Source of the DNA: Parasedimentitalea maritima
Lineage (GTDB): Bacteria; Pseudomonadota; Alphaproteobacteria; Rhodobacterales; Rhodobacteraceae
NCBI RefSeq assembly: GCF_005771405.1
Contig: NZ_VAUA01000001.1
Coordinates: 186,001-250,000, forward strand
Reading direction: 5' to 3'
Length of the DNA stretch: 64,000 nucleotides
Shown: piece by piece, positions 35,683 to 43,126 of the stretch
Numbering within the stretch: the first letter of the stretch is position 1
Layout: every line of letters starts with the position of its first letter
Made by a program: the position numbers and the translations under genes
Notes under the pieces: generated by a model
Databases searched by the model: none
Told to the model about the DNA's origin: nothing
What the model saw: only the letters and a program-made list of their open reading frames with translations

Positions 35683-36891
35683 ATGACTTCACGTCCTGAA
35701 ATGTATCGTTTTCACAATGGTGAAAAAGCGCCTTTGCAGTTTGCCGAGGCTGAGTATGCCAACCGCGTGGCGGGTCTGCGCAAAATTATGGTGGACAAAG
35801 GCGTTACCGCCGCTGTCTTCACCTCGATGCACAACATCTCATACTACTCTGGCTTTACTTACTGCGCCTTTGGCCGCCCATATGGGTTGGTTGTCACCGC
35901 TGATGAATGCGTGACGATTTCCGCCGGGATTGATGCCGGTCAGCCTTGGCGTCGCTGCTATGGTGATAACATCACCTACACCGATTGGCAGCGAGACAAC
36001 TACTGGCGGGCGATTCTGTCTGTCTGTGGGCCAGACGCGGTTGTGGGTTATGAAAGCGACCACCTGTCGTTGTTGCAAAAGGGTAAGCTGGAGCATTACC
36101 TGAACCCGAAATCCACCGTGGACCTGTACGAGGCGACCATGGTGCAGCGGATGGCTAAGTCCGAGGCCGAGATCGAGATGATCCGCCAGGGCGCTGCGGT
36201 TGCTGACGTAGGTGGCTTTGCCATTCGCGATGCAGTCAAGGAAGGCGTGCGCGAGATCGATGTGGCAATGGCGGGTCGTGATGCGATGGAGCTGGAAATT
36301 GCCAAGCGATTCCCGGATGCCGAATACCGCGACAGCTGGGTCTGGTTCCAGTCGGGTATCAACACCGACGGCGCCCATAACCCAGTAACAGCCCGCAAGT
36401 TGCAGCGTGGCGATATCCTGTCGCTGAACACTTTTCCGATGATTTCCGGCTATTACACCGCGCTGGAACGGACCATGTTCGTGAAAGAGGTGGATGCCGA
36501 GAGCCTACGCATTTGGGAAGCCAATGTGGCGGCCCATGAATACGGCATTTCACTGTTGAAGCCGGGTGCGAGCTGTGCCGAGATTACCCACAAGATCAAT
36601 GCCTTCTTTGAAGAGCGGGATCTGCTGCAATACCGCACCTTTGGCTATGGCCACTCGTTTGGTGTGCTGTCGCATTACTATGGGCGTGAGGCAGGTCTGG
36701 AACTGCGCGAGGACATCGATACCGTGCTGGAACCGGGCATGGTGATTTCGATGGAGCCGATGCTGACCATCGCCGACGGTCAGCCCGGTGCCGGTGGTTA
36801 TCGCGAGCACGATATTCTGGTGATCCATGAGGACGACAACGAGAACGTCACCAAGTATCCATACGGGCCTGAGTTCAACGTTGTCGGGTGA
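35683..36891 (+). CDS. Creatinase (creatine amidinohydrolase, M24 fold)
   Basis: 402 residues from ATG 35683 (GAAGGG 7-12 bases upstream). From memory it closely matches Pseudomonas creatinase over its whole length: HNISYYSGFTYCAFGRPYGL, QPWRRCYGDNITYTDWQRDN, WFQSGINTDGAHNPVT (with the catalytic His), YRTFGYGHSFGVLSHYYGRE and the C-terminal GGYREHDILVI. It hydrolyses creatine to sarcosine and urea in the cytosol. It is a pita-bread fold without catalytic metal. Sarcosine oxidase, urease and creatininase are not in the window. The specificity is judged good because the match includes the substrate loops. Confidence 0.9.
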   Translation: MTSRPEMYRFHNGEKAPLQFAEAEYANRVAGLRKIMVDKGVTAAVFTSMHNISYYSGFTYCAFGRPYGLVVTADECVTISAGIDAGQPWRRCYGDNITYTDWQRDNYWRAILSVCGPDAVVGYESDHLSLLQKGKLEHYLNPKSTVDLYEATMVQRMAKSEAEIEMIRQGAAVADVGGFAIRDAVKEGVREIDVAMAGRDAMELEIAKRFPDAEYRDSWVWFQSGINTDGAHNPVTARKLQRGDILSLNTFPMISGYYTALERTMFVKEVDAESLRIWEANVAAHEYGISLLKPGASCAEITHKINAFFEERDLLQYRTFGYGHSFGVLSHYYGREAGLELREDIDTVLEPGMVISMEPMLTIADGQPGAGGYREHDILVIHEDDNENVTKYPYGPEFNVVG

Positions 36892-36904
36892 GCAGGCTTC
36901 CCGG

Positions 36905-37155
36905 AAACGGTCAGCGGGACCGTTTGCCTGTGAACGGGCGGAGCCCCGGCGGCGGTGAGCTCCCGCCCGTCGATCACGCATCTAAGATGCGTTCCTCCCG
37001 TTGGGCTTGGCACTGCGCGTGGCGCAGTGCCAAAGAAAGAGTTTGCTGAGAAGCGCCTTAGGGGCAGGTCTGTCCCTAAGGTCGCCAATTCGAGTTTGTC
37101 TTGAGTATTCGCGTCAAGGGCAAGCCGCTGCGCGGGCGCTGACGCGCCCCTTGAC
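36905..37155. repeat. Cluster of six inverted repeats downstream of creatinase
   Basis: Stem pairs in order: AAACGGTC/GACCGTTT (36905-36925); ACGGGCGG...CCGCCCGT with a bulge (36934-36970); ACGCATCT/AGATGCGT (36976-36992); TTGGCACTGCGC/GCGCAGTGCCAA with a 3-base loop (37007-37033); CCTTAGGG/CCCTAAGG (37056-37081); GTCAAGGG/CCCTTGAC (37113-37155). They fill almost all of the 36892-37209 gap, which has no gene. Such a string of hairpins is unlike a single terminator and suggests a dispersed, perhaps mobile, structured element. Confidence 0.6.
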
Positions 37156-37209
37156 CCGACGCTGTTGGGGCGCATGATGTTGTTGAATTTGTTATTAGGA
37201 ATTTGCGCT

Positions 37210-37587
37210 ATGGACGTTCAGCAATTTGTTTCGAGCATTTATCTGGGAGATAGGGGGTGCATGGGGGTGGTTTTTGACAAAGAGGCCAACGAAGTCCGGA
37301 TCGAGGTGGATTGCATTTCCCGCTTAGCTCCGGGAACCAAAACCTGGAACTTTTACAATGATGAAAATGTGGAAAATGGGGCGATTGTGTTTCGTGGCGT
37401 CACCCAGTTTTTTCGTCCGGAGAATGGGTGGTTGCCCAATGACTACATTAACTATCTTGAATTGGTGAGTGAACAGGATGGCGTTTATCACTTCAGGTTT
37501 TCGGGAGATTTGGTTGCTGATGAGGGTGAAACGCGCGCTGAAGTGGTCTTGGATATCTATGCGCGATCTATCGATATCGAAGGCTAG
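37210..37587 (+). CDS. Small hypothetical protein (DUF6258-like)
   Basis: 125 residues from ATG 37210; an earlier in-frame ATG starts inside the inverted-repeat element and adds an odd hydrophobic stretch. Beta-rich soluble protein with FVSSIYLGDRGCMGVVFDK, then ISRLAPGTKTWNFYNDENVE, GAIVFRGV and a C-terminal EVVLDIYARSIDIE. The pattern resembles DUF6258 as I remember it; this is uncertain. Such proteins often occur as scattered single genes. Function unknown. Confidence 0.62.
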   Translation: MDVQQFVSSIYLGDRGCMGVVFDKEANEVRIEVDCISRLAPGTKTWNFYNDENVENGAIVFRGVTQFFRPENGWLPNDYINYLELVSEQDGVYHFRFSGDLVADEGETRAEVVLDIYARSIDIEG

Positions 37588-37685
37588 CGCTGTTTGAGGG
37601 GATTTCGCGACCTTACAGAGCCACTGGAGGCCAATGGTAAAGATGAAATATTGTAACCTGATCAGTTGAACAGGAGCGCACATCA

Positions 37686-38450
37686 GTGGCTGAGAGCAAG
37701 ATAGACCAAATCCGAGACCTGTTGAAAAGCATCGAGACCGGAAATCCCGATCCTATCGCTGTGGTCAATGAGGCCAGGTACATTCAGCACAACCCGCAGA
37801 CCCATGAGGGCAGCGAGGGTTTGGCGCAATTGTTCCAACGGCTGTCCAAAACCAAACCTCGGGTCAATATGGTGCGTGGGTTCGAAGATGACGACTATGT
37901 GTTTGCCCATATGGAATACGACTTTGCCAGCCGGAAGATCTGTTTCGAAGTTTTTCGGTTCGAGGATGGTCAGGCCGTTGAACACTGGGACAACATTCAG
38001 GAACGACAGGATCTAAACCGATCGGGCCACAGCATGGTGGATGGGCCAGTACAGGCGACAGATCCGGAGCGGACCGAAGAAAACCGCGCGCTGGTACAGC
38101 GCTTCGTGGAAACTGTTCTGGTCGCCGGACAGATTGAGCGCCTGAGCGAATTTGTCGATGAGGTGTCTTACATCGAGCATAATCCGGACATTTCTGACGG
38201 TGGGACGAACCTCCGCTCAGCTTTGAGCACCAGCGACAGTGGCCAAAAGCATATCAACTACCAGCAGGTGCACCGTGTTCTTGCAGAAGGTAGTTTTGTC
38301 CTGAGCGTCAGCGAGGGGTTGAAGAGCGGTGTCCACTCGGCATTCTATGATCTGTTTCGTGTCGAAAATGGAAAAGTGGTTGAACACTGGGACACCACAG
38401 AAAAGGTGGCTCCACAGGACCAGTGGAAGAATAACAACGGCAAATTCTAG
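37686..38450 (+). CDS. Tandem SnoaL-like (NTF2 fold) protein
   Basis: 254 residues starting at GTG 37686. Two halves are homologous: ARYIQHNPQTHEGSEGLAQL with FRFEDGQAVEHWDNIQ in the first (about 28-107), and VSYIEHNPDISDGGTNLRSA with FRVENGKVVEHWDTTE in the second (about 158-243). Each is one SnoaL-like domain with the Y-I-x-H-N-P and V-E-H-W-D signatures. The duplication into one chain gives an internal pseudo-dimer. Substrate unknown. Lies upstream of the convergent HxlR gene. Confidence 0.82.
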   Translation: MAESKIDQIRDLLKSIETGNPDPIAVVNEARYIQHNPQTHEGSEGLAQLFQRLSKTKPRVNMVRGFEDDDYVFAHMEYDFASRKICFEVFRFEDGQAVEHWDNIQERQDLNRSGHSMVDGPVQATDPERTEENRALVQRFVETVLVAGQIERLSEFVDEVSYIEHNPDISDGGTNLRSALSTSDSGQKHINYQQVHRVLAEGSFVLSVSEGLKSGVHSAFYDLFRVENGKVVEHWDTTEKVAPQDQWKNNNGKF

Positions 38451-38492
38451 CGGCTCGTATGGGCGGCGCCAAAGAAAGCACCCATTGCGGTG

Positions 38493-38861
38493 CTAGGCGA
38501 CATCAGGCCTGTCATCATACTCAGCCCGATCCGCACGAATGCCGGGCTGATGTTCCACAGCCCAACTGTTTAATTGACCAATTGCCGCGTGCAGCGACTG
38601 CCCTCTATCGGTCAGCGCGTATTCCACTTGCGGCGGTGCCGTTGGTAGAACTCTGCGGCTGATCAATCCGTCTCTCTCCAGGTGGCGCAGAGTGACGGCA
38701 AGCATGCGTTGCGAAATCCCATCGATCACTCGGCGCAGCGCGTTGAATCGGCAGGGGCCCTTGGACAGTTCCAGTATGGTCAGTACCGACCAGGCATCGC
38801 CAACACGGTCCAATACGTCCCGTATCGGGCAATCATAGTCCAGTTTGCGACGGGCTCCCAT
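38493..38861 (-). CDS. HxlR-family transcriptional regulator
   Basis: 122 residues. The DUF24/HxlR winged helix is complete: CPIRDVLDRVGDAWSVLTIL near 11-30, RFNALRRVIDGISQRMLAVT, LRHLERDGLISRRV and PPQVEYALTDRG. Cys11 is the conserved N-terminal cysteine that senses thiol, aldehyde or quinone stress in studied members (HypR, YodB). It is divergent from the SDR gene at 38982, its probable target. Confidence 0.93.
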   Translation of the reverse strand: MGARRKLDYDCPIRDVLDRVGDAWSVLTILELSKGPCRFNALRRVIDGISQRMLAVTLRHLERDGLISRRVLPTAPPQVEYALTDRGQSLHAAIGQLNSWAVEHQPGIRADRAEYDDRPDVA

Positions 38862-38942
38862 GAGGTTCTCCTGTGGCGGTTCCCTGAAGGTAACTATGAG
38901 ACCAAAACATGCGTATTCCGTTGTTAGGTTCGCATGCGTATC

Positions 38943-38961
38943 TGGTTACTAGTCGTAACCA
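38943..38961. promoter_or_regulatory. TGGTTAC-N5-GTAACCA operator candidate between HxlR and SDR
   Basis: A perfect 7-bp-arm inverted repeat, 20 bases upstream of the SDR start and within the 120-base divergent interval. CATGCGTAT also occurs twice (38908-38916 and 38933-38941). HxlR dimers bind symmetric sites of this type next to the regulated oxidoreductase gene. Confidence 0.55.
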
Positions 38962-38981
38962 CTACCTTAAAGGGAACTTAC

Positions 38982-39599
38982 ATGAAACTCTTAATTATTG
39001 GTGCCACCGGAATGATCGGCAATCGTCTAGTGGCTGAGGCATTGACGCGCGGACATCAGGTCACTGCAGCGTCTCGCAAAGGCACAGTGGTTGAGGGAAC
39101 AACCGCGCTGGCGCTGGACGTGGCGCAAGCCGAAGCAGTCGCGACTGCGGCGAAGGATGTCGATGTTGTGATTTCCTCCGTCAGTCCCCGGTCAACCGCC
39201 AATCCTGCAGATGAGGCCGCGAGTTATGGGCAGGCGCTGATTGCCGCTTCCCAGTCCAGCGGCAAACGTCTGGTCATGGTGGGCGGGGCTGGCACACTGA
39301 ACCTGCCTGATGGCACCCCTGTGGCCGAAGTTGTACCCGAGATGTACCGGGCCGAGGCGAAGGCGATGCGGGGCGTCTACGAAATGCTTGCGGATAGTGA
39401 CATCGACTTTACGTTCCTGGCGCCGGCCGGATTGATAGAACCGGGTGACCGCACCGGTGAATTTCGACTGGGGGGCCGTGAGTTCATGACCGATGCCGAG
39501 GGCAACAGCCGGATCAGTGCTGAGGATTACGCCGTCGCACTTCTGGATGAGGTTGAGACTCCGGCGCATCCGCGTCAGGTGTTCTCGGTCGCCTATTAA
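38982..39599 (+). CDS. NAD(P)H-binding SDR (NmrA/YwnB-like)
   Basis: 205 residues from ATG 38982 (AAGGGAA upstream), beginning MKLLIIGATGMIGNRLVAEA with the GATGxxG nucleotide motif at 8-14. Atypical SDR without Y-x-x-x-K; DVVISSVSPR and MVGGAGTLNLPDGTPVAE are typical of the NAD(P)-binding_10 group. Divergent from HxlR, the usual arrangement for a redox- or electrophile-inducible reductase. Substrate unknown. Confidence 0.87.
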   Translation: MKLLIIGATGMIGNRLVAEALTRGHQVTAASRKGTVVEGTTALALDVAQAEAVATAAKDVDVVISSVSPRSTANPADEAASYGQALIAASQSSGKRLVMVGGAGTLNLPDGTPVAEVVPEMYRAEAKAMRGVYEMLADSDIDFTFLAPAGLIEPGDRTGEFRLGGREFMTDAEGNSRISAEDYAVALLDEVETPAHPRQVFSVAY

Positions 39600-39656
39600 A
39601 CCAACGAAGGTCACCGTGTAGGGTGTGTGCTTGCACGCACCGTTGGAGGCCATATA

Positions 39657-39681
39657 GGTCGCGCCAACTGGCGCGGCCTTT
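39657..39681 (+). terminator. Hairpin downstream of the SDR gene
   Basis: GGTCGCGCC-AACT-GGCGCGGCC, a 9-bp stem with one wobble and a 4-base loop, followed by TTTCC. It separates the SDR gene from the 39825 operon. Confidence 0.6.
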
Positions 39682-39762
39682 CCAACTGTACCCAAGGCTT
39701 TCCTTTGGCGACCTTGTCTGCGAAACTCCGCTTGAATTTATCGATTAAGGACGCCCCAGGGG

Positions 39763-39781
39763 ATGTAAATTGAATTTACAT
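39763..39781. promoter_or_regulatory. ATGTAAAT-TGA-ATTTACAT palindrome 43 bases before the cryptic operon
   Basis: A perfect 8-bp-arm inverted repeat located 43 bases upstream of ATG 39825, in a locally AT-rich promoter-like stretch. It is the only strong dyad directly ahead of the operon and may be its operator. Confidence 0.45.
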
Positions 39782-39824
39782 ACCTATGTAGGGGGCAAAG
39801 AATTTTGTGGAAGGAACAGGGATT

Positions 39825-40907
39825 ATGTCGTTTTCGAATTTTGAAAGCATGGTCGAAGACACTCAGAGCAAGGTGAAAGAGTCGCAAAGCAAGATTGCGG
39901 AGCTGACCTCTCGGATCGAAACCGCGCGCGACAAGATCTCTGCGGGGGAGGCGGCTGACATTGATATCGAAAACGCCACGCTTGAGGACGTGCATGCCCA
40001 TACCGAAGTGATGAACAGCAATATTGCTGAGCTGATCATGGGTCTGGATGACGTGACCTCGGCGTTTTCCCAGGATTTCGACGAGATGCGCAACAAGACC
40101 GGCTGGGAAAGCTTTGTCGGTGTTTTCAGTGCCGGTAAATCGGATTCGATGCGGCAGGAACGCATGCGCACCGCCAGTATTGACGACAAGCTGCAAGATT
40201 TGATCGCCAAATCTGACACCATTGTTCAGCTGCTAGAGGGCCAGTTGGCTGTTCTGGATGAGCAGAAGGAAAAGGTTCAGGTGAACCTGACCGAGACGCT
40301 GGATGATCGTGAAGCGACTGTGCAGGAACTAGAGAACGTGCGGGCCGAAATTCTGGCGCTGGACCCCAAGATCATTGCGCTGGAAGGCAAGATCTCGGTT
40401 GAGCAGGACGCGGCGGCTCGGACCAAGCTAGAGACCGAGCTTGCCGACCTGAACTCCGAGTACAACGCCATGGTGCAGGACGAGCAGGTCAAGCTGGCCA
40501 AATCTCAGACGCTGGAGCGGTATATCGAGAAGGGTAAGACCTGGGTTGATTCACTGCAAAATCAGGCGGCGACGCAGATGGTGCTGATCAACAAACTGCA
40601 GACAGACACCCAGCAGCGGGTGGTGCTCTATGATGCGCTGACCAAATCGTTGAAGACCGCGCAACAGCAGGACGTGGCGCACCGGATCAACGAGATTGGT
40701 GTGAAGACGGACCAAGAGGCGCAGACTGCCATGGCCTCGATCGGCACAGCGACCAACAAGAAGATGGCCGACATGCTGGACGCACACGAGGATCACATGG
40801 TGTTTGCCCGCGACGTGCTGGAGAAGAAGGCAAAGGCGGATGAGCGCTTTGCCCGCCGCTTTGCCAAGATCGTCGAGAAGCATGACAAGAATCTGTATGG
40901 GGGATAG
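39825..40907 (+). CDS. Coiled-coil protein, first gene of cryptic AAA+ operon
   Basis: 360 residues from ATG 39825 (MSFSNFESMVEDTQSK), with AAGGAACAGG upstream; a GTG at 39807 would add six residues. Almost entirely helical and charged, with long heptad-like stretches at about 5-50 and 120-240, no signal peptide and no membrane helix. The C-terminal third (QTDTQQRVVLYDALTKSLKT, INEIGVKTDQEAQTAMASIG) resembles in style the helical repeats of TelA-type toxic-anion-resistance proteins, but the match is not firm. It may be a cytoplasmic scaffold for the AAA+ protein. The next ORF overlaps its end by 11 bases. Confidence 0.85.
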   Translation: MSFSNFESMVEDTQSKVKESQSKIAELTSRIETARDKISAGEAADIDIENATLEDVHAHTEVMNSNIAELIMGLDDVTSAFSQDFDEMRNKTGWESFVGVFSAGKSDSMRQERMRTASIDDKLQDLIAKSDTIVQLLEGQLAVLDEQKEKVQVNLTETLDDREATVQELENVRAEILALDPKIIALEGKISVEQDAAARTKLETELADLNSEYNAMVQDEQVKLAKSQTLERYIEKGKTWVDSLQNQAATQMVLINKLQTDTQQRVVLYDALTKSLKTAQQQDVAHRINEIGVKTDQEAQTAMASIGTATNKKMADMLDAHEDHMVFARDVLEKKAKADERFARRFAKIVEKHDKNLYGG

Positions 40908-41178
40908 TGGCTCATATCGGCCTGCATTCACTTTACTGAAGTTCGCAGTTGGAATTTCAGCCGTTGCGATCGCATTTCCTATTCTCTCGAGTATTCTTCT
41001 TCAGGTTCAGATTGAGTGGGTGAGGGCGATAGGAATTGGTTTCGGGGTGGCGTTCTATTTTGTCAGCTTCATAATGTTGCTGGTTTCAGCAGCATTGGCT
41101 GTCTGGGCGTTAGTTTGGCTGGGGTTGTCTCTCGTTCTTAATGTTTTTTGTCGGGGGTGCGATGTTAGTCATCGTTAG
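40897..41178 (+). CDS. Small two-helix membrane protein
   Basis: 93 residues from ATG 40897, overlapping the coiled-coil gene by 11 bases. Two hydrophobic helices (about 13-30 and 36-75, the latter probably two) around EWVRAIG: MGDSGSYRPAFTLLKFAVGI, then FVSFIMLLVSAALAVWALVW. No family recognised. Base composition is AT-richer than in the large neighbours. Confidence 0.62.
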   Translation: MGDSGSYRPAFTLLKFAVGISAVAIAFPILSSILLQVQIEWVRAIGIGFGVAFYFVSFIMLLVSAALAVWALVWLGLSLVLNVFCRGCDVSHR

Positions 41179-41211
41179 TTCTGGACAAAGCCAGTCCGCG
41201 GGTGGAAGCGA

Positions 41212-41268
41212 AGCGCCCGCCGTTTTGCCAGAGGCAAACCTGCGGTTTGACGGGGGCGGACGGGCGCT
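41212..41268. repeat. Nested inverted-repeat element inside the operon
   Basis: AGCGCCCG (41212-41219) pairs with CGGGCGCT (41261-41268), enclosing TTTGCC-AGA-GGCAAA (41224-41238). The 150-base spacer 41179-41331 has no supported gene. The element is GC-rich and flanked by AT-richer small ORFs. Confidence 0.5.
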
Positions 41269-41331
41269 GTCCGTGCCGCGGGCGACACGGATGATACGAA
41301 CATGGCTTACGTCAACACTCGGGGGACAAGG

Positions 41332-41529
41332 ATGGAGCTCTTAGAAATTCTTAGTTTCGGAGTGTACACGGAAAATTGGTTCTGGTGGTTCGTCTTGGGA
41401 GGTTTTTGGGTGCTGTTCTCAGTGATTTATTTGGTGCTCGGTGGACCTTGGGGATGGACCTTGTTTGGGGTCGTATGTGTGTGCCTAACATACAATGCCT
41501 ATGAATTATGGGGCGCGCGCGATGACTGA
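41332..41529 (+). CDS. Small membrane protein
   Basis: 65 residues from ATG 41332 (GGGGGACAAGG just upstream), beginning MELLEILSFGVYTENWFWWF. Two hydrophobic helices rich in Trp and Phe (about 15-38 and 42-58). Its stop overlaps the start of the next gene by 8 bases, which supports it as a real, coupled gene. No family recognised. Confidence 0.6.
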   Translation: MELLEILSFGVYTENWFWWFVLGGFWVLFSVIYLVLGGPWGWTLFGVVCVCLTYNAYELWGARDD

Positions 41530-42643
41530 CCCAGCAAAAGACCACACCGGCCTAAGCGACACCTTCGCCTCGCGTCGGTATTTCAAGAAGTTTGAGATCA
41601 TCACCGAGCACCTGACTCGGGTGGCGGGCACGATGCAGGCCGAGGGCGCGTTGGACAAACACGACGTCAAGGCGCTGACCGGCTATCTGATGCGGCTGAA
41701 CTTCACCTTTCGGGCGCTCTCCATGAAATACCTGCTGGTTGGGCGCGACACGGGGCGGTTCTTTGGCTCGCTGGCGATGGATAAACGTGACAGCGGTTTC
41801 CCGGTGGCGGCGGAGCTGATGACCATGGCCAATGACGCACAGCAGGCCGAAGGGCATCTGGCCAATATGCCGTCCGAGGACCAGTTAAAAGATGACATGG
41901 TGCGCCGGATCATCGCCGATCAAGAGGTGCCGACCAAGCTGCAATTCGCGCTGTCGCAACGGCTGTATTATCAGGAGCTGCTAAAGGGTGATCTGTTCTG
42001 GACCCAGAACGACCCCGAATGCCAGTGGCTGGGCAAAGCTGACGGCGAGCGGCGCAAGTTTCTGGTGCACTGGGCCGCCTATGACAGTCAGGTAAACCTG
42101 CCGGTGATCTACCTGATGGAGCTGGAAGACAGCGGTAAGAGATCCTTGCCCAAGGACCAGTATCGCTGGCCCGAGGTGCAGGCGCATTTGATGGCGCAAG
42201 GGTTGGCGGGGCTGAAGCTGCTGACCATCGCCAAGGGCTTTGACGAGGATTTTGACGACCTGCACCCCAAACGGCTGCGGAGGTATCACGTGGGGCCGAT
42301 GTATTCCTCGGCTTACACCGAACAATCCGGCCCGTTGCGGCGAGTGTTGGAAGAAGCGGAAGCTCCGACCGGACAGGACTGGGCAATGGCCTGGACCATG
42401 GAGGAATTAACCAGCGAGGATGTGCGGCAGGAGCGGTCAGGCTGGTTTGGCAAGGTGGACCGCGAGGTCTTTGCGCTGGATCCCTTTGGCGGGCGCGGCG
42501 CGGATACCGGCGCAACCCAGACGCAGCGGTCGATCATCTTGCCGCAACGCCCGTTTCAGGTGCTGGCCGAGCAGGACCCACCTGGGTTTGGAGATGTTCG
42601 CAAATTTGTGGTCAGCGATAGCGGGCAGGTGTTGCGGTATTAG
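41522..42643 (+). CDS. Unassigned cytoplasmic protein of the cryptic operon
   Basis: 373 residues from ATG 41522 (MTDPAKDHTGLSDTFASRRY). No signal peptide or membrane helix. Helical N-terminal half (ALTGYLMRLNFTFRALSMKY, VPTKLQFALSQRLYYQELLK), then a more alpha/beta half with WPEVQAHLMAQGLAGLKLLT and RRYHVGPMYSSAYTEQSGPL; the acidic C-terminus ends RKFVVSDSGQVLRY. No family recognised. G+C and codon style match the AAA+ gene, so it is probably a core member. Confidence 0.85.
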   Translation: MTDPAKDHTGLSDTFASRRYFKKFEIITEHLTRVAGTMQAEGALDKHDVKALTGYLMRLNFTFRALSMKYLLVGRDTGRFFGSLAMDKRDSGFPVAAELMTMANDAQQAEGHLANMPSEDQLKDDMVRRIIADQEVPTKLQFALSQRLYYQELLKGDLFWTQNDPECQWLGKADGERRKFLVHWAAYDSQVNLPVIYLMELEDSGKRSLPKDQYRWPEVQAHLMAQGLAGLKLLTIAKGFDEDFDDLHPKRLRRYHVGPMYSSAYTEQSGPLRRVLEEAEAPTGQDWAMAWTMEELTSEDVRQERSGWFGKVDREVFALDPFGGRGADTGATQTQRSIILPQRPFQVLAEQDPPGFGDVRKFVVSDSGQVLRY

Positions 42644-42670
42644 ATTTTAGGCCTCCGGCGGGAGCGTATT

Positions 42671-43126
42671 TTGCAAAAAGAAGTTGGGAATTTGAGTGCC
42701 GTGAATAGGAAGCGAACAGGCTTAGCAGTGTGCGTTGCGCTGGTCGGTGCAGTCTCTGGCTGTGTGCAAAACGTAAATCCTTCGGCCGAGGTTGTTGGCA
42801 TGAGGTTTGCGAACACTGCCGAAAGCCCAAATGATTTGGTTTCTTGGTTGGAACGCAGAGGCTTTGAAAAACTGGAAAGACACCGGTTTGGCGGTCCATG
42901 GCCCAATGGGGGGCCATGCTATGAAAAGGCTAGGGGCGGGCCGCTATTTGGGGTCGATATTGTTCGGGTTTGCTACATTAATGACGATAGTCCCGTCGTT
43001 TTTGCTCGCCAAACACATGGGCGCCCTTGGACTGAAATGTATCCCACTGACATGAAGGGTGTAGAGCTACCAGATTTAGCGATTTGGGGAATTTCAGACG
43101 CAGTTTTGGAGACAATGACACAATGA
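42671..43126 (+). CDS. Small putative lipoprotein
   Basis: 151 residues from TTG 42671 (GGAG 6-9 bases upstream); GTG 42701 is an alternative giving a 21-residue signal peptide. The lipobox is A-V-S-G-C with Cys31 after LAVCVALVGAVSG. The mature domain has DLVSWLERRGFEKLERHRFG, two Cys (GGPCYEK, VRVCYIN) and VVFARQTHGRPWTEMYPTDM. No family recognised. The stop overlaps the AAA+ start (ATGA), so it is co-translated. Confidence 0.68.
   Translation: MQKEVGNLSAVNRKRTGLAVCVALVGAVSGCVQNVNPSAEVVGMRFANTAESPNDLVSWLERRGFEKLERHRFGGPWPNGGPCYEKARGGPLFGVDIVRVCYINDDSPVVFARQTHGRPWTEMYPTDMKGVELPDLAIWGISDAVLETMTQ

Noticed and set aside
36550-36981. 143-codon minus-strand frame across the end of creatinase and the repeat
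   Set aside because: Antisense to a confident gene and to hairpins, without ribosome site.
41141-41344. 67-codon plus-strand frame spanning the nested inverted repeat
   Set aside because: It runs through the hairpin element and is not in phase with the coupled small ORFs.
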